Assembly (NCBI GenBank): GCA_963556145.1
Contig: OY744467.1
Span: 248,001-312,000 of the forward strand
Source of the DNA: Hygrocybe punicea
Lineage: Eukaryota; Basidiomycota; Agaricomycetes; Agaricales; Hygrophoraceae
Direction of reading: 5' to 3'
Length of the DNA stretch: 64,000 bases
This document shows positions 1 through 10,378 of this stretch, one piece after another. The notes beneath the pieces were generated by a model. The model searched no databases and was not told the DNA's origin. It worked only from the letters and a program-made list of their open reading frames with translations. The translations under genes were made by a program, and so were the position numbers. Numbering within the stretch: the stretch's first letter is position 1; each line of letters begins with the position of its first letter.

Positions 1-710
1 TCATAACTGAAGGACTTGGAGTATAGGCTTGTGAACAGTACACTGTGTATTAGCTATTGTGAAAAGTTCAATAAAATTGCTGACTCTGAAAGTATTTGAG
101 CATATGTTTCTATTAAGTTTGCATCAATCATAATTTCTTTGTGGATTTACTAATTTTACTGGATTTTTAATTTACAATGACTAAAAAACAGTCATCAGCT
201 GTCTGAAATTAGTCAGCTTTAGCCAATTTATGACAACACTAAATACATAGAATGAATGAGACAGAAATATTAAGGAGAAAGGGATGAGTATCTGATCATG
301 AAACTAAGACTTTATATTACCAACACTTTTAACAGTGTGATAACAACGGGATATATTTTAAAATTGGATGATCATGATCTTCTTATTATGTTTATAATGA
401 AAACTTCTTGAATGAGTCTAAAGGAATGTGTGGAGGAGTGCAGTATATAGACTAATAATAATATAGTACATTTCAAATCTTCTTTTTAAATTAACCAGGA
501 ATCTACCAGGAATCTACCAGGAATAGATTTAGCAGGACAATATTACTTAGAAAGGAAATTATGCATACTATATGGATTTATTGATCTGTGTTGTCAGACA
601 TCCCCTATTGTCAATATTGATTGAGAAAAAGGTCAAAAGGTTTCAAAAAGCCGGTGTGTAAGTCAGGGAGGTGTCTCTATTGGAGGCTCAAAGCTACACT
701 TATGTATAGG

Positions 711-780
711 ACTGATGGCTCAGTGGCTTGAGTGGCTGGTTTAAATTTGTGGAGGTCATGGGTTCAATCCCGGGCAGAAA
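711..780 (+). repeat. tRNA-like head of a probable SINE
   Basis: The stretch TGGCTCAGTGG (716-726) resembles a Pol III A box, and GGTTCAATCC (761-770) resembles a B box 45 bp downstream, which is tRNA-like spacing. No convincing acceptor stem or anticodon arm can be folded, so this is not called a tRNA gene. A CCAGGAAT-rich tail follows directly, as in tRNA-derived SINEs. This is inference from two box motifs; no second copy in the window confirms it. Confidence 0.4.
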
Positions 781-794
781 CACTTTTGCAATTT

Positions 795-1058
795 GATTGC
801 CGGAATTTACCAGGAATTACCAGGAATGAGTGCCGGACTTTATCAGGAATCCACCAGGAATCCACCAGGAATCACCAGGAATTAATCCTCATGGAATAAA
901 TCATTCTAAGTCTGCATTCCTGGTAAATTCCACCAGGAGTCCGGCAGGAATTTACCAGGAATAAGAATCCAATTCCACCAGGAATGACATTCCTGGTTGA
1001 TTCCTGGAGGAATCCTAGGAATCTACCAGGACAACCAGGATTCCACCAGGAGTCCAGT
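795..1058. repeat. CCAGGAAT minisatellite
   Basis: The core CCAGGAAT with short variable linkers (TCCA, TTA, CTA) recurs more than ten times; several copies are inverted (ATTCCTGG at 914-985). A smaller cluster of three sits at 496-525. It follows the tRNA-like segment and may be the tail of the same element. Frames open across it are an effect of the repeat and are not counted as genes. Confidence 0.7.
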
Positions 1059-1099
1059 AGGACCTGTGGAGGAGTGAAAAGTGAAGCAATTCGGGGTCT

Positions 1100-2350
1100 G
1101 TACTTGCTATAACAGGCAAGTGCGCAGTCTGGCAAGTGCATTGCACGGTCGGGTCGAAGAGGGGTATCGTCCAGTGTGAGATTGGTGAAGGGAATGTCTT
1201 GAGGTGGTATGGATGTAACAGCAAAGTCGGCATGAAAGAAAACAAAGGAATGTGCGAAAGGAAAACCAACAAGGACAGTGGGCTAGTCGAGATCAGACAT
1301 GTGAACAGCATAAGCTGTACCGGATGACGATGTCTGTGTTGATGACGTGTCGAGGAGCGGTGTCTTGTCCTGTTTGTGGAACAATAAGGTCCATCTGATG
1401 TTGGTATCGTCCAAGAAAGGGTATCGTTGTAAATGAATGTGGGAGGTAACAAGGTTATGGATAAAAATGGATAAATGAACGTGGGTCCAGGTTTCGAGTC
1501 ATGGCATGAGTGACAAGCTGTGGGAACAAGTCGTCGGGTACTGCATTGAAGCGGTGTCGTGTGAACAATAAATGATAGGGGGTTGATTCACTGTGTTGGG
1601 AAATCGCATGGTCTGTGGTCAAAGTCTGAAAGAATGTGCTTCGGCGATGGTCGGATTAGAGAGGGCAGTGAAATGTCTTGTGATCGGGGATTGCTCAGAG
1701 GTCACATGCAGGTGAGGAATGTCATCAGATCGTCAGGGAGGATAATGGTAGGCACGGAATACGAAAGTGGAAACCATATATCCAAGAATGGCAATTGTCA
1801 ATTACGTGTCGATATATTGTCGAGGTGGAAGTCGGAAGTATCGATGGCGGAAGGGTTTCGGTGCCGATGCCAAAGATAGATCATAACAATGTAGAAACCG
1901 ATCAGGAAAGTGATGGTGATGCTGCCAATGATAATTACGGTAATGAGCTGTTTCGGGAGTACAGCCATTGTGATCGGTTTGTCGTGGGATAGCGTAAACA
2001 AGATATCGAAGGGAAAAGACAATGTCGGTGACATCCGTCGGCAAGGAGACTATTCGGGTACAACGAGGTCATGTGGATATGTCCATGGTCAGTCTGGATT
2101 GTTCTAGAAGATGGGACAAAAAGAGAACAAGAACAAGAAAGTACAAGGATGTCCGAATAAGGAACAATGACATCAAAAAGAAGGCAAAGGACAAAATGAA
2201 ATGAAAAAGGAAGGTGTGAGTGCAGAATCGTCATGGTAGGTATCGGAATGGGCATCGGGGTTGGAAGCGGAGTTGGAAATGTAACACTTCAGCTCTTTGA
2301 GTCGCTCGAATCCTGCATGCTTGTCTGGATTGATGTTCATGATTGTTTTC
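1100..2350 (-). repeat. Dispersed repeat L2, copy 1 (CpG-rich copy)
   Basis: About 1.2 kb is recognisably similar to 43.87-44.17 kb and 46.65-47.09 kb (same orientation) and to 44.98-45.33 plus 47.46-47.90 kb (reverse orientation). Compared with those copies it keeps CG where they have TG or CA, for example TCGGGTCG against TTGGGTTT, so it is the least deaminated copy. It ends next to the 3' end of the ParB-like gene and may have replaced that gene's tail. The other copies begin with LTR-like TGTTAC ends, so the family may be a retrotransposon LTR or flank. Confidence 0.65.
1798..1968 (-). CDS. Small single-pass membrane peptide carried by repeat L2
   Basis: This is a 56-codon frame starting at the ATG conserved in all three L2 copies. 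Residues 8-31 form a strongly hydrophobic helix (QLITVIIIGSITITFLIGF and on). A short basic and polar tail follows, beginning YLWHRHRNPS and ending SDFHLDN. The copy at 46891-47061 keeps the whole frame; its changes are mostly CpG-type (Arg to Gln, Thr to Met, Gly to Ser). The copy starting at 47472 has lost one base. Nothing identifies a function. It could be one exon of a longer membrane protein. The upstream in-frame ATG at 2034 is not conserved, so 1968 is preferred. Confidence 0.4.
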   Translation of the reverse strand: MAVLPKQLITVIIIGSITITFLIGFYIVMIYLWHRHRNPSAIDTSDFHLDNISTRN

Positions 2351-2359
2351 TTCAACACT

Positions 2360-2925
2360 TCAACCTTCTTCTCTCTCTGCCTGCAACGTAAATATTGCGT
2401 CTACACGATGCTGCCCAGATGCCATGACCCATGCATTTAACTTCTTCAACCCGATTGGCGTCAGCACCATCTTCTGCAGTTTTGGACCCAAAGTTAAATC
2501 CTTCATGAGCGAGTTTACATCGACATATGCCGGATCTTCGATCACGAATGGAAGAAGTGCATCAGCTTTGTACCACAATATTCCTTTGTTCTCCATTGAC
2601 TTCATGACGTCCTTCACCTTGCGTGGCACCAGCTTGCGCGGGTTCCACATCCCATATATGAAATGAGGTGCTTCGTGCGTGATATCAATTTTCGCATAAC
2701 CTAACGTCACGCGCAGAATCGTTTCCGTGTGCCATTGGTGTTTGACTGCCGTGTACATCTCCTTCTCGTCCAGCAGGCCCTGGGCAAGCATCACCACACC
2801 ATCATTATCACCAAAAATGAGTCAAATTCACTCACTTGCTCAGTGTTGTCGGGCTCAGGTGACACCATCCTCGAGTCAGATTCCGATTCCATCACGGGTT
2901 TGGACTTGGACTTTGCTGACGCCAT
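2360..2925 (-). CDS. ParB-like-fold protein, 3' truncated or frameshifted
   Basis: Exon 1 (2925-2836) starts MASAKSKSKP and is followed by a 56-bp intron (2835-2780, GTGAGT...CCCAG) and exon 2 (2779-2360). The protein contains a WNPRKLVPRKV segment and, about 80 residues on, ASGQHRVDAIF. This resembles the NPR and (S)G.HR motifs of ParB/Srx-fold proteins, and such proteins occur in multicopy in agaricomycetes. The frame closes soon after this motif. A one-base shift restores a lysine-rich helical frame (KVEVLKKTIMNINPDKHAGF) running to about 2173, so the C-terminus is probably lost to an indel next to the L2 repeat. Nuclease or nucleotide-binding activity is only a guess from the fold. It lies between L2 and the large pseudogene, all on the minus strand. 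Confidence 0.55.
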
Positions 2926-2996
2926 TTCCTAGTTCAGCAGTACAACCACTGAGTTCTGAGACTTAGGTGAGATTGCAACACATGTAAAGGGGAATT

Positions 2997-3023
2997 TCTC
3001 GTAGCCATACAACTGCTACGAGA
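2997..3023. other. Short hairpin, AGTACAACT-type
   Basis: Perfect 8-bp arms TCTCGTAG and CTACGAGA enclose a loop containing ACAACT. Similar short palindromes with different arms lie at 6056-6080, 6480-6504, 6550-6571 and 44623-44643. The role is unknown. Confidence 0.45.
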
Positions 3024-3514
3024 TGAGAGTTCGAGTTCAGAGTGATTGTTTGTACATTTGTTTGGGCGCAATGTCCAAGTAATGTACAAATATACTTGTG
3101 GTTTGTTTGTATGTTGTCGCGAACATGTTATTTCAGTTATCGTTGTACAGTTCCTTTTATCGTGTATTGCACTCAATGTCACTTGTTTTGGCTTATCAAA
3201 TTGATTGGCGGGAAAATGAAAAGGATCAAATCGTATCGAAAACAAACGCTATACACATGGAGCAAGACATGCAACAACAAAAACTAAAAATACCTGGCAT
3301 CAACAATACAGCCAGTCACATCCTCTGCCGTCACAAAGTCCAACACCTCATACATGTGGAAAAATCTGGCAACCTACATCTACATATGTATCTAGTGACA
3401 TTTGCTATGCATCTTGAGAAAGATATGCGCAAGAGCTAGTGACAAGTCAATCAATCGAGAATTCCAGGAATACATGAAGACTTACAGCACGGAGGCCACA
3501 TACAACGTACATAT

Positions 3515-6055
3515 CTAGAAAACAGTCTGACCAGCCAAATATTTAGCTGCAGCCTTCTCGTTGGCGGAAATGAATGGTCGTGTTTTCTTCTGCAGTGACA
3601 GCGCATTTTTCCACTCCTTGGCATTCCTGAAAGGGGCGGAGTTGTCACAGATATGGCGCATCCATGTCTGGAACCAATCTTCGCATGAAGATGACCAGTA
3701 GCCGAAATTGGCTCCACTACCTTCCCAAGCTGAAGGTTTGGGCCACCATGAAACATTGGCCATTTGTGTTCCGTTGCCCATATAGACTTTGTAGACACCA
3801 CATATGAGGTCCAGTTCGTCGGTTGTCAGTTTGTCATCCCAAAAGTAGTGACCGTTGAGTGAGCAGCATTTTCCTGTGTCGTAGACCCCTTCCAATGGAC
3901 CGGCCAGTACCACATCACAGCTGACTGTTGCCTTGGTGAGGCGCCAAATGATGCCTCCCATCATGAGGGCGACTCTACCGCGTGGCCCACGCAAGAAATC
4001 GTCATGAAACTGGGCATATAAGGCGTAATTGATATCCGTAGGCTTGTATTGGGGCAAACAGTGGCCCAACCCGATAAAGCGATGAGGGATGGGGCAAGGA
4101 ATCGGCCTCAGACCCAGTATAAATGTCTTGAAGGGGATTCCACGTTCAAGAAAGTATGTTGCAATATCTTCATGTTCAGGACCCCATGATCGTCAAATGC
4201 ACTCTACGACTGGTAGAGCGCTGTCTACCACAAGCAGCCACGAAGCATTTGGCATTGCATGGAGAAAATAACGAACCACCTGGTCATCAAACCGGTGACA
4301 ATCGATCTTGAAAGCCTGTCCGTGAGTTGCTATGTATCTCGGGAGATCTACACTTAAGTCGGAAAGCAGTCTCAAGTGCTGCTTCTCGTTTTCGTCCTTA
4401 TTGAGCATGAAACCAACAAAGTACTGAACTGCGTCCTGACGCGTTGCCTCCATGGGGGCATCGTAGTCTCCCAAAATGTCCCGGATGGTCCCCCAAGGAA
4501 GGACAAGCGATGGAGCTGGTGGATTCGGTCGACCGTGGAAATAATGAGATATGAAGCCATATCGATAAAAAAGAAGGTTGTCGAGGGGTTCGGAATCGTG
4601 AGTGGCATTGGGAACGGCGACATCAAGTCTGTCTGCAAAATCTTCCCACAACAATTGCTCAGTCGGACGAGGATTGATGACAATGTTATCGTGTCACGTT
4701 GTAAACTCATCTTCGCTATCATATTCCGAGTCCACCTCCCCTGCCAAAGGATCGAACTCCTTGTTGAGATCCCAGACATTTGCAAATGAATTATATTTCT
4801 TTTGGGTGGTAGGTACATAGCTCCAAATATCCTCAATAGCGTTTCTAGTTATGGGGGTTCGGATACGAAAACCATCTACTAATTCCCACATGAAACATAA
4901 CGGGCCCTTCTTTCCCGGGTAAGGAAAGGTTGACTGCCGTTTTTCACAATCTAGGTGGGATCGACGCTGTGATTCCGTTTCTTTTGCTGTGATTGCGGCA
5001 TGCTCAACTTCCTTTCTCGTGAAATAATCTCACCAGTGTTCACCGGGACGCTGACCAGTGCCTTTTATTACAGGGGGGAATTGTGGTGGAAGAGGTGAAG
5101 AGACGGATGTTGGAGTGTCTGCGAATGGAGAAGGTGGTCGTGCAGAATTTTCCGCAGCCTTTTGCAAGGCTAGCGAATCGCGTACTTGTCGGGCTGTCTC
5201 AATTTCAGAGGGTAGCGGTCAGTATTTCTCTAATCTACCATCAGCCAATGTCAAGAGCACACCAATTTTCCCCCAAAAAAACCAGAAGGGGATACGCGCC
5301 CTTATCATGGTTTGGATGAGGTGAGTCCAGCTGCAATGGTTGAGGTTGATGAATGCACCGACTCTTGGTATCGCTCCCGAAAAATTCCCTAGAACACCGC
5401 GGTGGATTTCTGTTAACCAATCCTTATGAAAACCACCTTTGTCCTCCAAAATATTCATCCACATTGGGTTTTCTAGGTGCATACCGCCCACCAAGGCAAG
5501 TACAAACGAGCATTTCGCAATCAGTGGGAGAAAGGCATTGCACGACATTAGCATGCATTTCCAAGCGTGCCTATGGAGTGTGTGATTGCGTAGATAGCCA
5601 AAGCTCTCGGGGTAGGGGAATCCCTTGTATTCCAAGGGCAAATAGATGGCAGAAGTGTCGGACACGGTATTGGTAATGAGAACCAGGGCTTCTTCAAGTC
5701 ACTGCCAGGATGCTTGCAGTTCTGGAACCAGGTGCCATTTCCCATTCGTTCCTACCACAGGCATGGGCGTCGTTGCGAGGTCAAGACAATCAAAAATGAT
5801 GCCACCGTAGGAGAATTGGGTCAGGGTAAAGCATATTTCCGGGAAATTCGCTGCCCATCACAGAGTTTGCGTCAACTTCGGATCCGAGAAATCCGTGAGT
5901 ATGTCCGACACTGGGGGAATAGGCGGGATCGCGTCACTTGTTGGCAATGTAAAGACGGCACCAGAGTCATCCAAGAAGACGAGGCGAGTGGTCTGATAAT
6001 GTGCTTGTCAAATGTACAACACTTGACAGGAGCGAAGAGTGTGTGGGAATTGGAT
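3515..6055 (-). pseudogene. Large unknown repeat-family protein broken only by TGA codons
   Basis: One reading frame of about 850 codons runs from near 6055 to a TAG at 3515-3517. It is interrupted only by seven TGA codons (6008-6010, 5858-5860, 5699-5701, 5219-5221, 5030-5032, 4694-4696, 4193-4195) and has no frameshift. The frame is protein-like throughout: a proline-rich linker lies near 5100-5200, and Trp-rich C-terminal blocks such as YFWDDKLTTDELDLICGVYK and NVSWWPKPSAW lie at 3640-3830. I recognise this as an uncharacterised family repeated in agaricomycete genomes and can assign no catalytic motif. Arg (CGA) fits most of the TGA positions, so CpG deamination is the likely cause. Promoter and true start are not visible; a 57-bp minisatellite lies just upstream. 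Confidence 0.7.
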
Positions 6056-6080
6056 TTCTTAGCAGTACAACCGCTAAGAA
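6056..6080. other. Short hairpin, AGTACAACC core
   Basis: Arms TTCTTAGC (6056-6063) and GCTAAGAA (6073-6080) enclose AGTACAACC. It lies at the 5' end of the large minus-strand pseudogene. Related hairpins lie 420 and 490 bp away. Confidence 0.45.
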
Positions 6081-6099
6081 TCGAAGAGATGGCTTGTTT

Positions 6100-6430
6100 G
6101 GTTGTCTGTTTGGACGCAATGTCCAGACAGTCCAAAAACAATTGTTTGTATGTCTTTGGACCCAATGTCTGGACATTGCGCCCAAACAGAAACCAAATTG
6201 TTTGGATCTCTTTGGACCCAATGTCTGGACATTGCACCCAAACAGACAACCAAACTGTTTGGATCTCTTTGGACCCAATGTCTGGACATTGCGCCCAAAC
6301 AGACAACCAAACTGTTTGGATCTCTTTGGACCCAATGTCTGGACATTGCGCCCAAACAGACAACCAAACTGTTTGGATCTCTTTGGACCCAATGTCTGGA
6401 CATTGCGCCAAAACAGAAAACCAAACAAGT
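6100..6430. repeat. 57-bp tandem minisatellite with palindromic core
   Basis: About four to five copies of a 57-bp unit occur; successive CAAACTGTTT starts are at 6251 and 6308. Each unit contains CAATGTCTGGACATTG, close to a perfect palindrome, flanked by TTTGGACC and GCGCCCAAAC. Because the unit is a multiple of three, several frames stay open on both strands. These frames are repetitive shadows and are not genes. A degenerate single unit (TTTGGGCGCAATGTCCA) occurs at about 3060-3077. Confidence 0.8.
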
Positions 6431-6479
6431 TTGTGCATTATTTATGCAATGCAACTCTCTCCCCTAAGTCCCTCAGTCA

Positions 6480-6571
6480 TTCTTAGCAGTTGTACTGCCA
6501 AGAATCCTCCTTCACACCATACTGCTTCATCCACACTTCTTTGTGTTTCAACAGTTGTACTGCCGAAACAT
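6480..6571. other. Pair of short hairpins sharing a CAGTTGTACTG centre
   Basis: 6480-6504 pairs TTCTTAGCAGT with ACTGCCAAGAA around TGT (10 of 11 bp). 6550-6571 pairs GTTTCAACAGT with ACTGCCGAAAC around TGT (9 of 11 bp). The inner CAGT-TGT-ACTG is the same but the outer arms differ and still pair. They lie in the spacer before the plus-strand gene at 6612. Confidence 0.45.
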
Positions 6572-6611
6572 CCTCCCTCACGGAATAACATACTACTCGT
6601 TCTTTTTTTTA

Positions 6612-8178
6612 ATGCTGCAACTCAACATCTCTGCCGTTGGCTCTCGTCTGATCAACCCAGTACAACCATTCCAATCCCCTTTCGTTCGCGATTTTCCATG
6701 GCAAAATGGGGCACTACTAGAGCCACGGTCGATCAGTGACTGGGTCAGACACAACCGCCCCAAGGGATGCCCCGATGTAATCGCCGAGGTAAGCAGTATT
6801 AACTCACACATAAACTGCTCACCTCTCACATTTTCCCACAGTGGTTAGCACAGTCTATCGACAATTTTCATGGAAGCGGTATATATGCCTCCACCAGCCA
6901 ATTTCATATCTGGAATTACCTTGGATGAACAACCGACTCTGAGTTGCTTCACTCTGTCGGCAAAGAAAATGCTGCCGTCGGAGATCTCTTCATGAGTTAC
7001 CAACTGCTCGACACCCTCCTTTGGCTGCATGGGTGGCCGCATCACCCATTATTCACGGACGTTTCAACCATCATGGAAACATCACATTCAACCATCGTGG
7101 AAACATCACAATGGCCACACCACATCGACCAGCTCCTTGGATGATTGGGTGAATTGCAAGGAATTGTGGAAAAGATCTCACGACAAATTCCACCAAACAC
7201 CATTACCCCACCCATCTCGGATGGCATTGATAGCAATGGCGACCTGACCCCCTATATCTTGCAAACAGCCTTGGACAATTTGGCTCTAGCCTTGCATGCC
7301 AACCGTAAGGCAGAGTACAACAATGTCCTTTGCCAGATATATGCAGCAGCTTTTGTGATGGCATGGCATGAACAGGCAAGTTCCACTCGTCATAACCCCG
7401 AGATGTGCTAATCAGTGATCTAACAGTCTGACACCAATAATGTGTCATATGATCTCCTCCAAAGGATACAAAGGTAAGCATTTGCATCTGGGAGTTAGTT
7501 TGACGTTGATCATCCAGCAGGGAGTCGATATCATTGCAAACCATTCAAGCAGATGCGCTACCAAGTACCCAGGTCCTCAGGGAATTTATCCAAGTCATGC
7601 ATGCAGCTCTCTGCATCAGCCCGTTACTGTTGATTATCCCTCGCAACAACATCAGGCGGGCTGTCAATCGAGAAAGCTTACTCCATCATGCTGCATCTAT
7701 CGGCAGGAAGCCGGAATATATTACTCACATGGAACGGCAAATGTGGGAAATGATTTGGGCGGTTGCTTGTGGGCAACAAGCGGCACGAGAACTCGAAACT
7801 TGCCTGCAAGACCTCCTTGCTAGTATGCAACCTGACGACCCCAACAATTCATGGTTCGCATCTAGGCGCCCCTCGGCTCCCACAACTAACTCTATGACAC
7901 CTCAATGGGGACATCATTCCACACAAATGCCGTGCTCAATTTTGTCCATGGATATCAGTCAAGTCGATTCCCGGGAACAGTGTTCGGCTCACACAACAGC
8001 CGGCTGTGGGGGCGACAGTGAGGGTGATCAACTACCTCGATGTGAAGTTTGTGGATTCTTAGTACAACTACTAGGAGAGGTACAAGAGGTCAAAGTTAGG
8101 AATCGATGTGCTCTTTGCTCAACGTCTTTTATACCCTTCATCCTCTCCTGCAGCCTTCGTGAGTCGTATGAGCGATGA
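6612..8178 (+). pseudogene. Unknown multi-exon repeat-family protein with two in-frame TGA codons
   Basis: The ATG at 6612 begins MLQLNISAVGSRLINPVQPF. An intron after ...CPDVIAE (GTAAGC...CACAG, ending at 6841) leads into WLAQSIDNFHGSGIYAST. Two further introns near 7376-7431 and 7473-7520 rejoin frames cleanly; the second has a GC donor, possibly a decayed GT. Two TGA codons interrupt the frame, both after Leu-Gly (near 6926 and 7141), where CGA is the simplest ancestor. The C-terminal half (IQVMHAALCISPLLLIIPR, then HMERQMWEMIWAVACGQQ) is helical. The family is not recognised. It is divergent to the 3.5-6.0 kb pseudogene and decayed the same way. Confidence 0.5.
7064..7111 (+). repeat. 24-bp duplication inside the 6.6-kb gene
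   Basis: TTCAACCATCATGGAAACATC recurs 24 bp later with one change (CATCGTGG), adding eight in-frame residues. It is probably slippage. Confidence 0.6.
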
Positions 8179-9399
8179 CTCACTTTTAGTCATTCTATGA
8201 GTAGACATGTCAGCTCTGCTGTGACATCTTGCGTTTGTCACCGCCGGAGTTGTGATGCCAGTGCAATCCGCAGTTGTGTGATCTTGGCTCGAAGCATTGT
8301 AAGCGGGTCTGTGGGGGGATGCATCACCTCGGTGATCTGGTTCATTGTTGTCACCGCTATGTGACATGTTGTTGCTGCGGATCACAGGAGGTCAGAATGC
8401 TTTGAATGTCGATAGGGGGATCTCAGGGTCAATCATGCTGTGGATTCATCATACTCCTTGGAATATTGTTATGAGGAGGAATGCATACACGATAACGGCA
8501 GCAATAATGACTGCGGAGATTGACTGTGTCATGACAGGTGTGGGTGGTGATAGTGGAGGTGGGATGTCTTATTGTCTTTTGTGAATGATGAAAGGGATGA
8601 TGCCATTTTGATGGAAAGTAAAGTCGAATGTTTGGTCATGTGTGGGTTCTGCCGGCAGCTGCCAGCAAGTCGTTCTTGGTGTTAGGGTCTTCTTGGTTGT
8701 GTATAAAGCTTGGTCGTTTCTGTGTGCTGGTCCTGCAGAAATGCGATGTGCCTCCATCCTTATTACCAAGTTACTTTCTTCAATGCTTCCTCACTCTTTG
8801 CCCCCTCCCCAGTTATCAAGGTTAATTGTTATACGTTCCACCACCTTATTCAGCTCTCAGCTGCTGACAGGGATCTCTATTGGGCTCTGGGTCAGTGTTT
8901 CGCTTGCAGGAAGGTGAGGCATTGCACGGAGTGTTGCCCGCTGGTTACGGTACACAAGGTCCTTCTGTGCCAGCTACTGGCCAACCCATACCATGAGTGT
9001 TCTGACTGGTAGATCGTTTGAGGTCTTCTAATTGAGTCTTTATTCTAGAATTGGATGATGCGTGGAGGTCGGAGGAGTCGTCCCCCGAGATACTGCTGTT
9101 AGTCCCAGTGACCAGTGAGCTGGGGCTCGCTGTCCAAGGATCTGAGAGGTCCTTCCCCAGAGTTGGTCAGAGGTCTGGCTTATTGTGAGTCCGGTCCCCC
9201 ACTGCCATTTGGGGTCACATCGAGGTTTATGATGGTTTGTCATGCAGCGATCAAGAAGTCTTTGGAGAGGGAGGTCAAGCAGTTCTTGGACGACATGCAC
9301 ACTCAGCTGCAAGCATCGGGATCATCGTCTTCTGAGGCGATTACTATGAAGTAGAGTAGCTACTCCTGTTTGTACTTGTATCTGGTTCGGTGCCCCTTC
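8179..9399. other. No recognised gene
   Basis: A plus-strand frame at 9115-9354 ends in a plausible helical, acidic tail (KSLEREVKQFLDDMHTQLQ) but has no recognisable upstream exons or family. The rest is non-coding to my reading. One AGTACAACT-containing palindrome-like stretch lies at about 8053-8072. Confidence 0.3.
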
Positions 9400-10378
9400 T
9401 AGGCAGGCATCCGCACGGGTAACCCCCGGGTATTTCCCATGGACCCATACCTGATCAGAGAAATACCCGTACCCGGATCGCGGGTACGGGTCAGGCGGTG
9501 GGTCCATTTGGATAGCTGGCAGGTTGGATGGGTATGAGACGGGTCGCGGGTAACCCGACGACCTGTGTATTACAATAATATTAATACATTTCATTAAAAT
9601 AAAATAAACAGAGGGCAGGGCAAAGTACCCTGCCCTGCCCATCCTTCGCGTTCACTGACCCTCCTCATTCTGCTGTCATGGCTCCACCCCACCATCCCCA
9701 TCATCCTCCTGTGTGCCGCCGTTTGTCACTTGTCCACGTCATTGGGCGTGGGTGCTGGCAGCTGGCGCCTGAACGCGGGGAGATGGGGTGTTGCGGCTGA
9801 AGTCCACCCTGTCTGGTCCTGTTGCATGGCCGTTGCCACTGGTGTTGCCATTGCCACTGCCGTTCGCGTTGGTGGTGGTAACATTGGTGGATGGTGTTGG
9901 GTGGTGGTGGTGGTTTGGATGGTGTTTGCATTTGCGCATTGGATGGTGTTGGCGTTGGCGTTGGTGCTGCTGTTGGTGTTGGTGCTGCCATTGCCGCTGC
10001 CATTGCCATTGCTGTTGGTACTGCCGTTTGCGCTCGAGGTTGGTGGTGTGGATGGTGTTGGATGGCAGTGTTGGTGTTGACTGTAGCCTAGCACCGCAAC
10101 ATTGCACTAAAACAGTTTTAATTAGTAAATGTACAAACTTTCAATGAAAAACGAGACTTACCTTGAGCAGAACAGTTCACAATCGCGAACCGCTCTGCTC
10201 TGTTACTGTGTTGGGTGGTTGTGACAGGAAGTCACCGTTTCAGTCACGGCTACCCGCGGGTTGACCATGGGTCATGGGTTTCTCATGGGTTCGGATTTGG
10301 CTACCCGTACCCAAACCCGACGGGTCAGGGGTACAAAACCCACAGGGGTCCATATACCCCTGCATATGCCTACTTCTA
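9400..10378. mobile_element. Candidate non-autonomous hAT-like element
   Basis: The left end TAGGCAGGCATCCGCACGGG and the inverted right end TAGAAGTAGGCATATGCAGG share a terminal inverted repeat of about 22 bp with mismatches, starting with the hAT-type TAG. Subterminal GGGTAC/ACCCG repeats lie on both sides. The middle (9720-10090) is (GGTGTT)n-like low complexity, open in several frames and not a gene. The 8-bp flanks GCCCCTTC and GGGCCTTG match only partly, so the target duplication is unproved. A hairpin (10165-10200) resembles one inside the hAT element at 45335. Confidence 0.5.

Noticed and set aside
711..780. True tRNA gene
   Set aside because: A- and B-box-like motifs are present but no acceptor stem, anticodon loop or 3' end can be paired.
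6190..6430. CRISPR-like array
   Set aside because: The units are contiguous 57-bp tandem copies without unique spacers, and the genome is fungal.
5714..6739. Long plus-strand frame and several minus-strand frames across 5.7-6.7 kb
   Set aside because: They owe their length to the 57-bp minisatellite (a multiple of three) and to shadowing of the minus-strand pseudogene; none has non-repetitive protein-like content.
9701..10147. Several overlapping frames of 100-120 codons on both strands
   Set aside because: Low-complexity GGT/GCC hexanucleotide sequence inside the hAT-like element; composition alone keeps the frames open.
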